A program made the translations under genes and the position numbers. Positions 34,491 to 45,947 of a stretch of 64,000 bases of DNA are shown here, one piece after another. Source of the DNA: Limnanthes douglasii subsp. nivea (Eukaryota > Streptophyta > Magnoliopsida > Brassicales > Limnanthaceae). Where the stretch lies: positions 100,635,278-100,699,277 of the forward strand of contig JAUPFV010000003.1 of the NCBI GenBank assembly GCA_036936605.1, given 5' to 3'. Each line of letters opens with the position of its first letter. The first letter of the stretch is position 1. The notes below the pieces were generated by a model, which was given only the letters and a program-made list of their open reading frames with translations, was not told the origin of the DNA and ran no database searches.

Positions 34491-36180
34491 TATTGGAAAA
34501 GTATTCTAACCCAATACTGGTTCATAAAAAGAATAAAAAGTGGAGTATGTGTGTTGACTTTACATGCTTGAACAAAGTGTTTTCAAAATACCGGTTTATT
34601 CTGTTGAGAATTAGTCGATGGTGGATACAAATTTAGAGAATAATATGTTATCCTTCACGTTTATTTATTCAAACTATAATCGAATTCTAGTGCATGAAGA
34701 TGATCAAGATCATACAACATTCATCGACGAGAGGGGACTCCATTATAATAAACTTATGCATTTTTTGTTAAAGAATCATGGGGCTACATATAAAAGGTTG
34801 GTCAACAAAACTTTCTCAATCCAACTTGGTAAAAACTTACCGAGCTACATTGATGATATGTTGGTTACTAGGAGCTAAGATGAAGATCATATAGCATACA
34901 TGGCTAAAACTTTTGCCAAACTCATAAGGATCAACCTAAATATTAAGTGTACATTTGGTGTAAGGGTTAGGAAGTTTTTGGGTTATATGGTTAGTGAGAA
35001 AATAATAGAAGAAGACTCATACGAATTTCAAATTTGGTTGTACTTAAACCTCTCAAAGGAACTAAGAAAGTTCATACTTTAATAGGAAGGTTAGTTGCAC
35101 TAAACAGATTCATCTCACGCTTCTCACATAAGTGTTAGCCATTTTTCCAACTAATATAATAAGATGGAAAATTCAACTTAACCACTGCTTGTGATGTTAT
35201 GTGCAATAACATAGATAAGTTCTTGGCCTCCCAAAAAGTACTAACTAATCGGGAGCTAGGTGAGTTTTTATTCCTATATCGAGATATATCAGATTATATT
35301 GTTAATATAGTTTTAGGTAGAGAAAACAATTACTCTAATGCAATATACTATGTTAGTAAGTCTCCATTAGACGTTGCTACTCTCAACCTGTAGTTAGAGA
35401 AATTTACATTAACTCGAGTAGTCACGACTAAATTATGAGACCGTAATTTCAAGCTCATATTATCATTGTTCGAGTATATGCTCCCATAAGGAATGTAACG
35501 TAAAAGCCGAATATATATGGAAGATTGACCAAATCAGTTAGTACATTTTGGGGGGTTACAATATAAAATTTTAGCCTAAAACATAAATAAAAGCTCAAGC
35601 CTTAACATATTTTCTAAATGAGTTCCAATTAGAAAAATCTATGTCTTCAGCGAACCAACAATAATTAACTTGGCCGGTTAGAACAGATAAAATAAGCTGC
35701 AACCTTAGTTTTAGAGCATGATTTCAACTAGTATCTCCTTTAATAGAAACTATTAGCCAAACCATTAAATTAATCTTTTCTTCTTCTTCTAAAAATGAGG
35801 CATATTATGAGGCTACAATAGTTGGGCTTAAACTAGCTAACACTTGTAAGTCTAGAAAGGTAAGGCTTCGCACAAACTCTCAGCCAACCAAGCCATAGGC
35901 CAAACATAGGCCACAAAAAAATGATTCAATACATAAAGAAACTTTACCGGCATGTAACTCTATTTAGCTAAGTAATTTTTGAGCAAGTGGCAAAGAAAGA
36001 TAATACAATAGTTGGTGATCTTAAATATTTGACTTTTGCATATTTAACACAAAGACTAATCCTCTTAGAGAAGCCATCATTTACCATACCCAAGAGATTT
36101 TTATCAAAAGTTTTGGCACCAAGTTCTTGCTTATTTATGGAGAAAAAGAAGAGGAAAATTAAAGATCCCCTATAAAATCA
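34491..36180 (+). pseudogene. Degenerate Ty3/gypsy RT and RNase H
   Basis: RT pieces: KKNKKWSMCVDFTCLNK (about 34530), DDQDHTTFIDERGLHYNK (about 34700), RLVNKTFSIQLGKN, and YIDDML (about 34850), with an intact YxDD. Then FGVRVRKFLGYMVSE (about 34955). An RNase H remnant reads EAYYEATIVGLKLA (about 35800). Multiple stops and frameshifts. No integrase is seen before the next LTR at 36518. It is a different gypsy copy from G1-G3 (its gag and RT are more divergent). Confidence 0.75.
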
Positions 36181-36517
36181 TACTTTGTAGAATGTAAACT
36201 GTCAGAAACAAGGTCAAAGCTAGGTATATTAAGATGAATTTAACAAATAATTGTATGGGCTTCCAAAACTTTGTATAGGCATAAACTTACCTGAATGTCT
36301 CAAACCTGAAAATAAAATTTTATTGTAGAAGAAATCCATAATAGCGAAGAAAATACCCACTATTTCTATTAAAATATTACATAGAATAATCATACTATAA
36401 TGATATTATTGGATAAGTGTTATGGTAGACGCAAGATTTTGTTTCAAACAATATGACATTTGCCAACATTGTGCCAACTACATACAAGTCCCAGTTGTCA
36501 TTTTAGAAACTACTTAT

Positions 36518-36896
36518 TGGTGTGGTTTATTTCTGGCTGATGGTAATCTCGTAAAGTGTTTAAAAATGTATTTTGGATATTTTATGTTGTTTTAAGTTTA
36601 GAGTGGTGAGTAGAGAGATAGTTAAGATGTCTACTAGTAATAAATTCTGATTATCCTTATTAATGAAAGTGGTTGGAGTATTTATACTTAATTACTGATC
36701 TATGGGACCATTGGGTCGGGTTATGAAGTCAGGTCAAGTTTAAGGACCCATTAGTAATTTGGTTTGAAGTGATTAGCAACTAGCTTAGTCAAGATTTAAT
36801 ACATTTGTCTTGTTTGGAATTTCATTATAGTGGTTTGGTCCGAATTTCCCTTCGGATTTAATCAAAGAACAGTAACTAAAATATCTGAACTCATCA
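36518..36896 (-). mobile_element. 3' LTR of minus-strand Tat-type gypsy G2
   Basis: Reverse orientation. It starts (minus) TGATGAGTTCAG and ends CCACACCA, 379 bp, homologous to the G1 and G3 LTRs, with TATAAATA at 36679-36686 on the minus strand. A purine-rich tract AAAGGGGCTAT precedes it on the minus strand, as expected for a polypurine tract. DNA left of 36518 is not gypsy G2. Confidence 0.85.
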
Positions 36897-37244
36897 ATAG
36901 CCCCTTTAGGTCTTACAAAGAACCTTTAGAAGAGCTAAATCTCAAATACCAATACCAACATAGTCCGGTCTGTCGTTTTGGTCGAACTGCAAGAATTTTT
37001 CTTCAAGAGTGACCTTGTTCATGTTTTGATGGAACTAATTTCTCATCTCAGAATTCTAAGAGTTTTTCTTGAATCGTGGGACACGTGTCAGGCCTTATTT
37101 CGACCTCCTAGTCGTTTTTCTCTAAGATTCTCGTACCCACTAAGCTAGAAAGTTACCTAAGCTTTAACTTTCACACCTTGCAACTTTTAATCATTGCTCA
37201 AAATCGATTTACCTTCTTCTAGGTAACTGCCTCTTTTTCACTGT

Positions 37245-37252
37245 TATATAAG
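37245..37252 (+). promoter_or_regulatory. TATA box of the G2 antisense gene
   Basis: TATATAAG lies 93-100 bp before the aORF ATG at 37345, matching the spacing in G1. It lies inside the element, between the 3' LTR and the antisense gene, and points away from the LTR. Confidence 0.6.
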
Positions 37253-37344
37253 AACCTTCTTACTGTTTCATTCTCTTAAAAAATCACAAACGTTCTTAGA
37301 TAAATAAAACTTAGTTCTTCTTCAAATTTGTTCTTGAGTCATAT

Positions 37345-40162
37345 ATGTTCACAGCCAGAAACGCCTTAGTAAAAGGAGGTTGGTTGAACTTATATGAGTT
37401 AGAGAAAGCACAAAAAGTAGCAAGAGACAAGCGCATTGTTGTTGGTCTTCCTGCTTCACCAAGCAAAAGAAGTACACAGCCACAATTAAATACAAATTAG
37501 GGTTCATCTTCTTCAAAAACTCCCTAGGTTAGGAAACTGCCATTTGTAGCAAACCTTTCACCTCTTCCATTTGGGTCCTCAGTCCAGGAGTCCCAAAATA
37601 TTTTGCCTAAGGAAAATGTGTCTCTAGCGTAAGAATGCCCTCACCTTTCATAGCGATGGGATCAGACACAGAAAAATATCCAGACAAACTAACCCCTCGT
37701 CGGGTCATCTGTCAGGCTAAACCAAAATCCACCCCACATCTTCAAAGCCCTCCAGTTCGGAGGCAATAAAATTGGTGTCACAAGCCAAACCATCCGAGCA
37801 ACAGCCCCTAACAGAAACCAGATTAACCGAGCTGTCATCTGCACAATCATCCAAACAAATATCTACAAAGTGATCCGAACAACCATATGCAAAGCCATTC
37901 GAACAGCCTTCCACATTGATGGAAGAAACTATGGAACATAGTATAGAAGAAGCCCCTTTCAAGGCCGAGGCGTCCGGTCAAACAGGAGATACAACTGTAG
38001 ATCGAAAGGCAAGACCAATGTGGGTATATCTCATCTGGATGCTCTTCTGGAGAGTTTGTAAGGCAAAGCGGGACCATGTTTTAAGAAGATCAGTGTGAAG
38101 TACTTGTTGTCCCTTCAAAAGATTGCCTATGTGTATACCCACACTGTTGAGTTGGGTCGGATTTGTACGAAGTGAGTCTGATCACCCCAGAGACCCCAAT
38201 GAACTGCAAGCTAAATGAAGTGGTGGTTTACACAGAAGTATTGAACTGGGGGCTCCGGTTTCCTTTGGACCCGGAAATAGTCAGATACTTCCATCTGATT
38301 AAGTTATGCCCCAACTAACTGAGCCCCAACGCTTGGTATACTCTTCTAGCCTGTATCATGACATCCAGGCTGTCTAAGATCCCACTACCTATGGAGCAGT
38401 TTGTTATTGTGGCAAGCTTGTGTAAAAACCATCAGATATCCTTCTATCATTACAACATGGGGAACGATTATAAGGTAGTGGACGATCTATTAGAGTCCAA
38501 AAAACCATGGAAGACGCAATTCTTGTTCATTAGTGGGGCTTGGGAGAATGGCAAGAAGATCAAGGCTGAATTAAACCCAAGCCTTTTAACCATTCGTTGG
38601 AAGAGCACTAGTGAGTTTCCTTTATTTCTTCTTTTATCTTTCCAGTGTTAAGTTTTTAATCTGAACAGACTTATACTTCTTTTCAGTGCTTCCAAAAGAG
38701 TTATTGGATTACTTGGAGGTAGGTCAAGATACTTGTGCCAAGCTGAATGCTTGGGCTTTGGAGAAGTGGGGTAAATTTTTTCACAACTACTTCAAATCGG
38801 GAATATTTGTGAGGTCTCACCTGTGGAACACCACAAGAAGAAAAGATCTCACCTGGGAAAATTTAAAAACCCCTCCCCCCGCAGATGTGATCCTAAGTAG
38901 GACATAAGCCAAAGATGCCAAACTATACATGCCTTCCAAGGCCAAAGCCCCCAGCAAGATGAAGAACAAAAAGAAGAAGAAGGCCACAACAGACCCACAT
39001 CTAACGACTAGTGAAGAGACCGGTTTGGAGAACCAAATAGGTATTAACGTTGATTTGCTAGAAGCAGTGGAAGTGACTGTAAAAGAAGCTGGTGGGTCAA
39101 ACAACCCACCGAAACCTTCGAAGAAGAACAAAAAGCGTAAGACTAACAGTGATGAAAAAGCTGCCAAGAAAAAAAAAAGTTACTCTAGGAGCATAGATAA
39201 TCCTTCGCCCTCCTGAAGTCCTTCCTCCAGCTTATACCGATCCTACCTTGTAGGAGGAAATTCCAACTGACCTCCATTCCAGACAGGTTGCTGGTGATGG
39301 TAATGATGAGGTAGATCTTGATGCTTTTCAAAACATCAATATTTATTTCAATGATTTAGAGAAAGATGACTTCGCGAGGCCTTACCGTCCTCCCAGCTCT
39401 TCCAATATGGTGACTCATAATAGGAAGGCCTATACAATATCCGTAGAGCAAGATAGTTTGAGCCATTCCCTCTTAGACTATCTCCGACCAGTGTTTGATC
39501 TGGAGATACAAGTAAGGGCTCAAACTGATACCGTCAATTCCCTAACCACAAACAAGCAGAACTTTTCGAATGATCTTGTCAGTGCTCAGTAAAGCATAGA
39601 TATGTTGAAGAAGGAGAAAGAAGAGTTAGCTGCCAAACTGTTCAAGTCAGAAGCGTCCAACAAGGAGCTTCAAACCAAGTACTCCAACCTGGAGACTTCT
39701 TCTTCAAAAGATATCACAACTTTTAATGAGCAATTGAAAACTAAGGATGGTACTATCCAGACTTTGTCCGATGACAAGTCAAAGTTGGAGAATACATTCG
39801 AAGAGAATACTAAACAGAAAGAGGCCTTGGAACACCAACAAGCTCAAGCCATAGCTGCAGGCATAGAGAAGTATGCTAATGGAATAGTGGATTCATCTTG
39901 AGAAGAGGGATGATGGGATCAAGTCTAATATGGTCCTATTGTTTCATGAGACATTTCCTAAGAGGACCTTTGGTCCCTTGTGGAAATATGTAGACTATGC
40001 TGACATCCCCTTCCACACCTTAGCAGATGGTGACAAGCGCAACTATTCTAGTGGAATAGACTCTTCCGATGATGATGAACGAGTGGGTGAGAGTTCAAGT
40101 GCTAAACTCAAAAATCCCAAAAAGATGGTGGTGAAGAAAAATCTGAAGGGAACAAGCCCTAA
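37345..40162 (+). pseudogene. G2 antisense gene (aORF): gypsy-type transposon domain plus coiled coil
   Basis: Start MFTARNALVKGGWLNLYELE at 37345. A low-complexity N-terminal region follows, then a domain with NAWYTLLACIMTSRLSKIPL (about 38330) and FYHYNMGNDYKVVDD (about 38445), then FLFISGAWENGKKIK, which I relate to the 'putative gypsy type transposon' family (Pfam Transposase_28-like). A 76-bp GT-AG intron (38611-38686) joins RWKST to LPKELLDYLEVG. After it come KWGKFFHNYFK, a Lys-rich tract (38925-39185), a coiled-coil stretch with heptad-like Leu/Lys/Glu (39600-39830) and HQQAQAIAAGIEKYANGIVD. An acidic and Lys-rich tail ends at 40162. Stops and frameshifts show decay. Function unknown. 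Gag-pol of this element is missing beyond about 40190. Confidence 0.7.
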
Positions 40163-40189
40163 AGTCATATTATGTACTTTTTTTTTGTT

Positions 40190-41490
40190 TGAAATACTAA
40201 ATACATAATATTAAATACTAAATACAACATTATCAAAACAAAATAGCCTCACGAAACAGGAGAAAAAACTTCTCATTTTCGATCAAATCAACCAAAAATT
40301 GAACTTTATATTCTTATAAAAAAAACAAAACAAAAAATAAAAAAGACTAAAATTTTAAATAAAATAATATACCTTAAAAAATTAAATCACAATAATATAA
40401 AATAAAAATCTAATAAATTTATAAACCAAATAGCTCACACCTATAAAACCTCCCCAAATACTATTATAATTTTAAAGTTGGTTTACAAGTAAATTTAACT
40501 ATCTCATAATTTGAATGGTTTTCACGATAAAGAATTAATAAACTTAGAAATATCGCAAGGAAATTACTCCTAAAACGTATAACATTTAAAGTTAATACTT
40601 CTCATTTATCCATTAATCACGTTTGTTAGCTGGCATATACCTTTTTCTTTTTTTAAATTCGCCTAATTATGTTTGGTATTCTGTATATAGACATTCTTCC
40701 TTTCTAGCAAATGAATATTTAAGACTGCATTTTATCATCGTTTGATCTATCTATATAATATATATATACCCACGATCATGATCAGAACACATTTAATAAC
40801 AGTTCATCCAAACGAAATCCTTTTATGAATATACAATTTTTATAAAAAAATTGAAATAAAATTTTACTTATAGAACCAACATATCCTATCCAACTACATT
40901 ATTTGTAGTAATAATGCAAATCCACAAAAAAACATTGCAACAGTACAAAATTGAAAGAAAAGGTTGAATAAAATAGTAGTAGTATTAGGCAATGCCATCT
41001 GTGATCTGTCAACACTCTGAATGTCACTTAATGCATGTATACCCGCCATTTTAGGTTCATGTTCCTAGATATTCTTTGATGACCTATGTTGGACTCTGAT
41101 ATTATAGAGGTGTTCCGAGTATATTAAATTATCGGTTTTATCTGTTTGGATTGATCCGGGATAAATGTTTACGCTAAACTAGCGGATATTATTGTCAATT
41201 TTGGGTTTCGATTCGATACTTTAATAGCCGTCCTAATTAAAAATAACATATCCATAAATTTAAAATATTATATTTATTAGCTTAATAATTTATATAGATA
41301 ATGATATAATATATGGTAAAACCAATTATATACTCTCTTTTTTAAATAATTATTAGTATATTTTATTACTTATAAGTTATATATATTATCATCCATAAAT
41401 CAATTTCGAACAAATTTATCACTAGTTCCGTTACCGCATTTGGTAGTTTAATAGCGGTGCTTAATTATATAGTGTTACCATAAAATTTAG
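40190..41490. other. AT-rich intergenic DNA
   Basis: No gene, known repeat or motif recognised. G2 similarity ends near 40190 in a T-rich run. Confidence 0.5.
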
Positions 41491-41494
41491 TTTT

Positions 41495-41700
41495 GAAATG
41501 GGTAACTGTATTGATGGTGTATGACATCTTTCGTAATTAAAGATTATGAGTTCGAATTTTTCTACAAATGGGTTTTAGTTGAATCGGTCATTTTGTGTGC
41601 TTTACTTTTTAGTATTGTTTTGTACGTTATTACGTCAGATCGAGAGTTTATCTTGTGCACATTTGTTGAATAGCGGTTGCAAATTTTCTAAAAGAAAAAT
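41495..41700 (+). mobile_element. tRNA-derived SINE 1, diverged
   Basis: Shares with SINE 2 the tail words 'acgtcaga(tc/ct)gagagttta', 'tagcggttgca' and an A-rich end (aaaagaaaaataaaa). A B-box-like 'atgagttcgaat' is at about 41547. The 5' end is approximate. Confidence 0.55.
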
Positions 41701-41705
41701 AAAAT

Positions 41706-41945
41706 CTAGTCCTCTAAAGGACAGCTGAGTTGGTGGAATAGATGAACTTATGACCAAAATGTTACGCGTTTGATCCCTTTTATAAATGTTTTTTGTGGTT
41801 TGAGTCTGCCATATTATATGGTTTATTTTCTGACATTCGTTTACAAGTTACTGCGTCAGACTGAGAGTTTACCCTATCTGCACTAATTGAGTAACGGTTG
41901 TAGATTTTTTTCAAAAAATTAAAAAAATTAAAAAATTAAAAAAAT
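41706..41945 (+). mobile_element. tRNA-derived SINE 2
   Basis: A-box-like 'agctgagttggtgga' (about 41721), B-box-like 'gcgtttgatccc' (about 41768), the shared body 'tgcgtcagactgagagttt', and a tail of (aaaaaatt)n at 41915-41945. About 240 bp. Lies head to tail after SINE 1. Confidence 0.7.
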
Positions 41946-42078
41946 CCATATACTCGATACTGATTTATATATATATATATATAATATTCGATTATATAAT
42001 GGATATTGATTGTTTTGAAAATCGAATTACTACTAATATCAAATAAATAAATGAATTGATATTAACAAAATTGTAATT

Positions 42079-42297
42079 TTTTTTTTCGGAGGGAACCCGC
42101 AGCCGCTACTCAGAGTGCAATGAGTGCGCACAGGGTAAACCCTCAGTCTGACGCGATAGCCTGCAAACCAACGCCAGAAGGTAAACCACACAAGGTGACA
42201 GGCTCAGCCGAGAAAGCGTATGTAGAGGGACTCGAACTCATGACTTTTTGGTTATAAGAATGCCATACCCAACCAACTCGGCTACCCCCTTGAGAGC
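42079..42297 (-). mobile_element. tRNA-derived SINE 3 with intact target duplication
   Basis: On the minus strand it begins with a tRNA-like head: 'tagccgagttggttgggta' (A box) and 'gagttcgagtccc' (B box). The shared body 'cgtcagactgagggttt' and a poly(A) tail (T-run at 42079-42087 on plus) follow. A perfect 15-bp target duplication AACAAAATTGTAATT flanks it (42064-42078 and 42298-42312). This is the best preserved of the three. Confidence 0.88.
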
Positions 42298-42312
42298 AAC
42301 AAAATTGTAATT

Positions 42313-43340
42313 CTTTACTTATCAAACTAGTGATAAGAAAATAGTAAGAAAAATCAATCTAGCACCTGAAAATTAGAAGGAGAACTTGTTAACTATGGAA
42401 TGTAAAGTAAAAACAATTGATTGTTTTAAAATTTATTTTTAATATAAACATTGTTACATCATACGTAAAAGTACAAAAATTGAATATAAACATTGTTACA
42501 TCATAAGTAAAAGTACAAAAATTGTATGAAATTTCCAAGAATGCTTGGATTATATTTTATTACGTAAGAGATTGATTCAAAAGGAGAAAGAATATAGTTT
42601 TGGCACGTAATGGAAACCTAATCATAAGGTTCTGCATCTCTGCCAAAATAAGCGAGAAACCGTTTTAAATTGGTCTAAAAGACCGGCAAGCCTTATCCTT
42701 ATCAGATCGACCTTTAGTTTCATGTCGTTTGTGGCCATCACTAGATATATACATGTGTCGAAAGCTTTAAGTGGATTTACTTGCGTACCACCTATAACTA
42801 TTTATTAGTGCGACAATGTTATAAATCAGAACTAAAAATGCATTTGATAAAAGTTAAAGTGGAATTTATTTACATAAAAAAAAGTGTAGTCATTTTCTTA
42901 AAACTAAACGTTAAACATTAATCTCTAAAAAAAACGATATATTTGTTATTATTTTTTACTTTTTTATTTAATAATTTATATTTTCTAAAAATATTTATTT
43001 AAAACTCTAACTTCGAGTATAAATGTATCTTTTAAATTTGAACACAAATACGATAGGGCCCGTTAATTAAAATACATAAACAAAATTTTATATTTTCTTT
43101 AATTTTTTTATAAATATAATTATTATGGGATTTATTTAGCGTTTTTTAAATATATTGCCAGTTGTTTTCATGTTTTAATTTATTCTGTATAAATGAGATT
43201 TTGTTGAATCTTTTCGGGGATGACATGATGTTCAATTTAATTATGTTTTGTTTTTTTCATGAAAGATAGAATAGATGCAATGTGCAGCGATGCCTGATTA
43301 TCATGCCATTTTTTGTAGGCATGGTAGTCTTGATGCCAAT
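42313..43340. other. AT-rich intergenic DNA with a short direct repeat
   Basis: A 25-nt-scale unit containing 'aacattgttacatcata' and 'gtaaaagtacaaaaattg' occurs twice at about 42446-42520. No gene recognised. Confidence 0.5.
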
Positions 43341-43399
43341 ATCATTCAACAATTGAAAGATCTAAATTATCTCACAAGTAGATTACGTCAAAGCTCTAT

Positions 43400-45375
43400 A
43401 TTCACCTCCAACACTCGATCTTGATTCAACAATTTGTTTATTACTCTTCCGAGATACGAAAGTACGTCTTACAAAAATACAATAACCAGAGGTCGATTTT
43501 TTATTAACTTTAGATTTTCAGTCAAATCTGCATCCGTAAAACACTCTATATTAGTATGACGAGTATTATCATACCACAATCCGAATTCGAGATCTGATTT
43601 GAGATAATACATGATATGTTCTAATGGTGCACACTGATTAACCGTTGGTGATGACATGAATTGACTCACAAACTGACTGGATATGAAATACTTGGTTGAG
43701 TGAGTTATTGTAAGATAATTAAATTTTCCTACCAATTGATGATATTTTTCTAGATCACCAAATTATTCTCCATCTTTTAGTAATTGCAAGTTAGGAAACA
43801 TCGGTCTATTCCTATTCATGTTATTTCAATTCCCAAAAAGAACTTCACTGGTCCTACAAATTTTGTTTGAAATTTGAATTAATTAATATTTTAAATAAAG
43901 AAATGCCTTCACAATCACTCCAAATAATAACGATGTCGTTAACATACACAACCGCGAATATACTACCATTTGCAGCACGTTTATGAAATATAAATGATTA
44001 CAACTACTCTTCTTTAACCCACATTCAAAGAGTGCCTCACTAGACTTGCCAAACTAAATATGTTCACTTTGTTTTAAACTATACAACAATTTGTACAAAC
44101 GGAATACCTTTCCTCTCTCCCTCTTGAGCAACAAACCCAAGTGGTTTCTCAATATACACTTCATCTTGGAGATTGCCATGTAAGAATGTATTTTTTATGT
44201 CTAACTGATGCAATGGTCAATCATTTGAAGCTGCTAACGAAATAAAGACGAATAGAGGTAAACGTAGCTACTAAAGTAAAGGTCTCAAAATAGACAACAT
44301 CATAAATTTGAGCATATCCTTTTGCGACAAGTCTTGCTTTGAAATGGGCTATTGTCCCGTATGGATACACTTTGACATTAAACATTAATCTATAACAAAT
44401 AGATTTCTTTTTGGTAGGTAAATTAACCAACTTCCAAATAATAATAATATCTTATAATGCCTTTATCTTTTCAATCATTGCAGCTTTCTACCAAAATGAC
44501 ATATAGCTTCGTGAACAGCTTTTGGAATTTAAATAAAATCAAAAGTTGCAATAAAATCTCTCGCAAAAAGTGAAAATGATCAAATTTTTTCAAAAGAGAA
44601 AATTGGATAAGTATATTATTTTTTACTTTTTTTTATGACCAATGAAAAGATTAACATGAGTTTCACTCTCATTTGTACCTTGATCCAAAGACAAAATAAT
44701 CGGTAGTGGACATATTAGAGGATGTTTAGTACGACAGGAATAAACATGTATAATGATACATCGAGCTAGTATGGGGGGGTGGGACAGATTGGGTAACAAA
44801 TTCAGGTGCACTAAATGACTGAACTACAATATAAATAAGGAGGCCATCTTTCTTGTTATTTGTTTGAAGGTTCATGTTAGGCACAACTGGAAAAAATGAA
44901 ACATTATATAAAAATATAAAATCTTAAGACACGACATACCAATTAAAAGATGGAGAAAAACACTTATATCATTTTTGAACACTAGAGTAAAAAAATCATT
45001 TTTAACATTTGGTTTCTAATTTTGTATGATTAGGACTAACATCCATAATAAAAAAAAATACAACCAAATATGTGAGGTTCAATAGGCAATAAAGGTTTGG
45101 AAGGAAAAAACATAAAATATAAATCTTATTCTGAAGAACAGTAGACAATATATAATTAATTTATAAAAAACAGTGTAAACAACATTTCTCCAAAATATTT
45201 TTGGTACTTTCGTTTAAAAAAAGAGTGCACGAGCAACTTTTAAAATAAATCTATTTTTTATTTCGGCGACACAATTTTGAGATAGTGTGTCCACACAAGA
45301 GGTTTGATGAAAAATTTCATATTATTCTATAAATTATTGAAATGCAGTTGAACGAGATTTGTTTTACTATTATCA
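43400..45375 (-). pseudogene. Ty1/copia integrase to RNase H region, left of MULE-B
   Basis: Reading leftwards: the integrase catalytic area SDNSKTN (about 45370) and CVDTLSQNCVAEIKN (about 45285-45245, usual form PxQNGVAERKN), the linker region (45200-44600), RT start RLMFNVKVYPYGT and FKARLVAKGYAQIYDV (44390-44290), the late RT motif FLGIE near 43830, and the segment LVGKFNYLTITHS (about 43735) into the RNase H-side YSDAD-like CFTDADL. Frameshifts and stops throughout. The same element continues at 54010-54300, on the other side of MULE-B. Confidence 0.8.
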
Positions 45376-45384
45376 CTTTTTAAA
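45376..45384. repeat. MULE-B left target-site duplication
   Basis: CTTTTTAAA, identical to 54001-54009. Nine bp is the typical MULE duplication length. Confidence 0.85.
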
Positions 45385-45776
45385 TGACCGGGATAGAAAT
45401 AAGACACATTTTGATAGATCTCTCACTCTACCCATTCTTTTTTCAAACTGAAAGTTGAAATTTCCAAATTAACATTTCTCCATCTAGATTACTATATTAA
45501 TGTCATTTACTCTTAAAATCAACCGAAACTCTGAAATCTATCCGTTATTACCCTAAATCCACAAGCTTTCTATCAATATTTACTACTCTAAACCCATTAA
45601 ACCCAAAAGGTTACCTTTTTTTACCCAAACCCATAAAATCCACTACAAAAAATCTAGAATCGAAGTATTTATGAACAAAGATGAAATGGGCGTCTCTCTG
45701 GAAGACTTACCAGACGAGGAAGAAACTTAGCGCATGGAGGTAAGAAGCTAAAACCTGATTTTCGATTTTTGGCATG

Positions 45777-45855
45777 GTCGCACGAACATCGTGCGACGAA
45801 CAACTTCGTCATCGCACGAACATGCGACCATATAGCCGTAGCCGTCGCATGAGAC
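45777..45855. repeat. Left subterminal palindrome cluster of MULE-B
   Basis: GTCGCACGA-ACA-TCGTGCGAC (45777-45797) is a perfect 9-bp inverted repeat. 'tcatcgcacgaacatgcgacc' words follow, and the 12-mer GTCGCATGAGAC is at 45844-45855. The same words occur at the right end in the opposite orientation. Candidate transposase-binding region. Confidence 0.6.
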
Positions 45856-45947
45856 GAAGATTGAGACATGCTCGTGCGACTGAACTATTATAGAAACTTA
45901 TAGTTTCCAATTATATATTTTGTAGGAGGAACCTGCCCAGCCTCCAT

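Noticed and set aside
41720..42300. Possible genuine tRNA genes (A and B boxes)
   Set aside because: The tRNA-like heads lack a full cloverleaf and are followed by a shared body and A-rich tail, as in SINEs.
42143..42325. 60-residue minus-strand open frame
   Set aside because: It lies within SINE 3 and its flank; the tRNA-like boxes and target duplication explain the sequence better.
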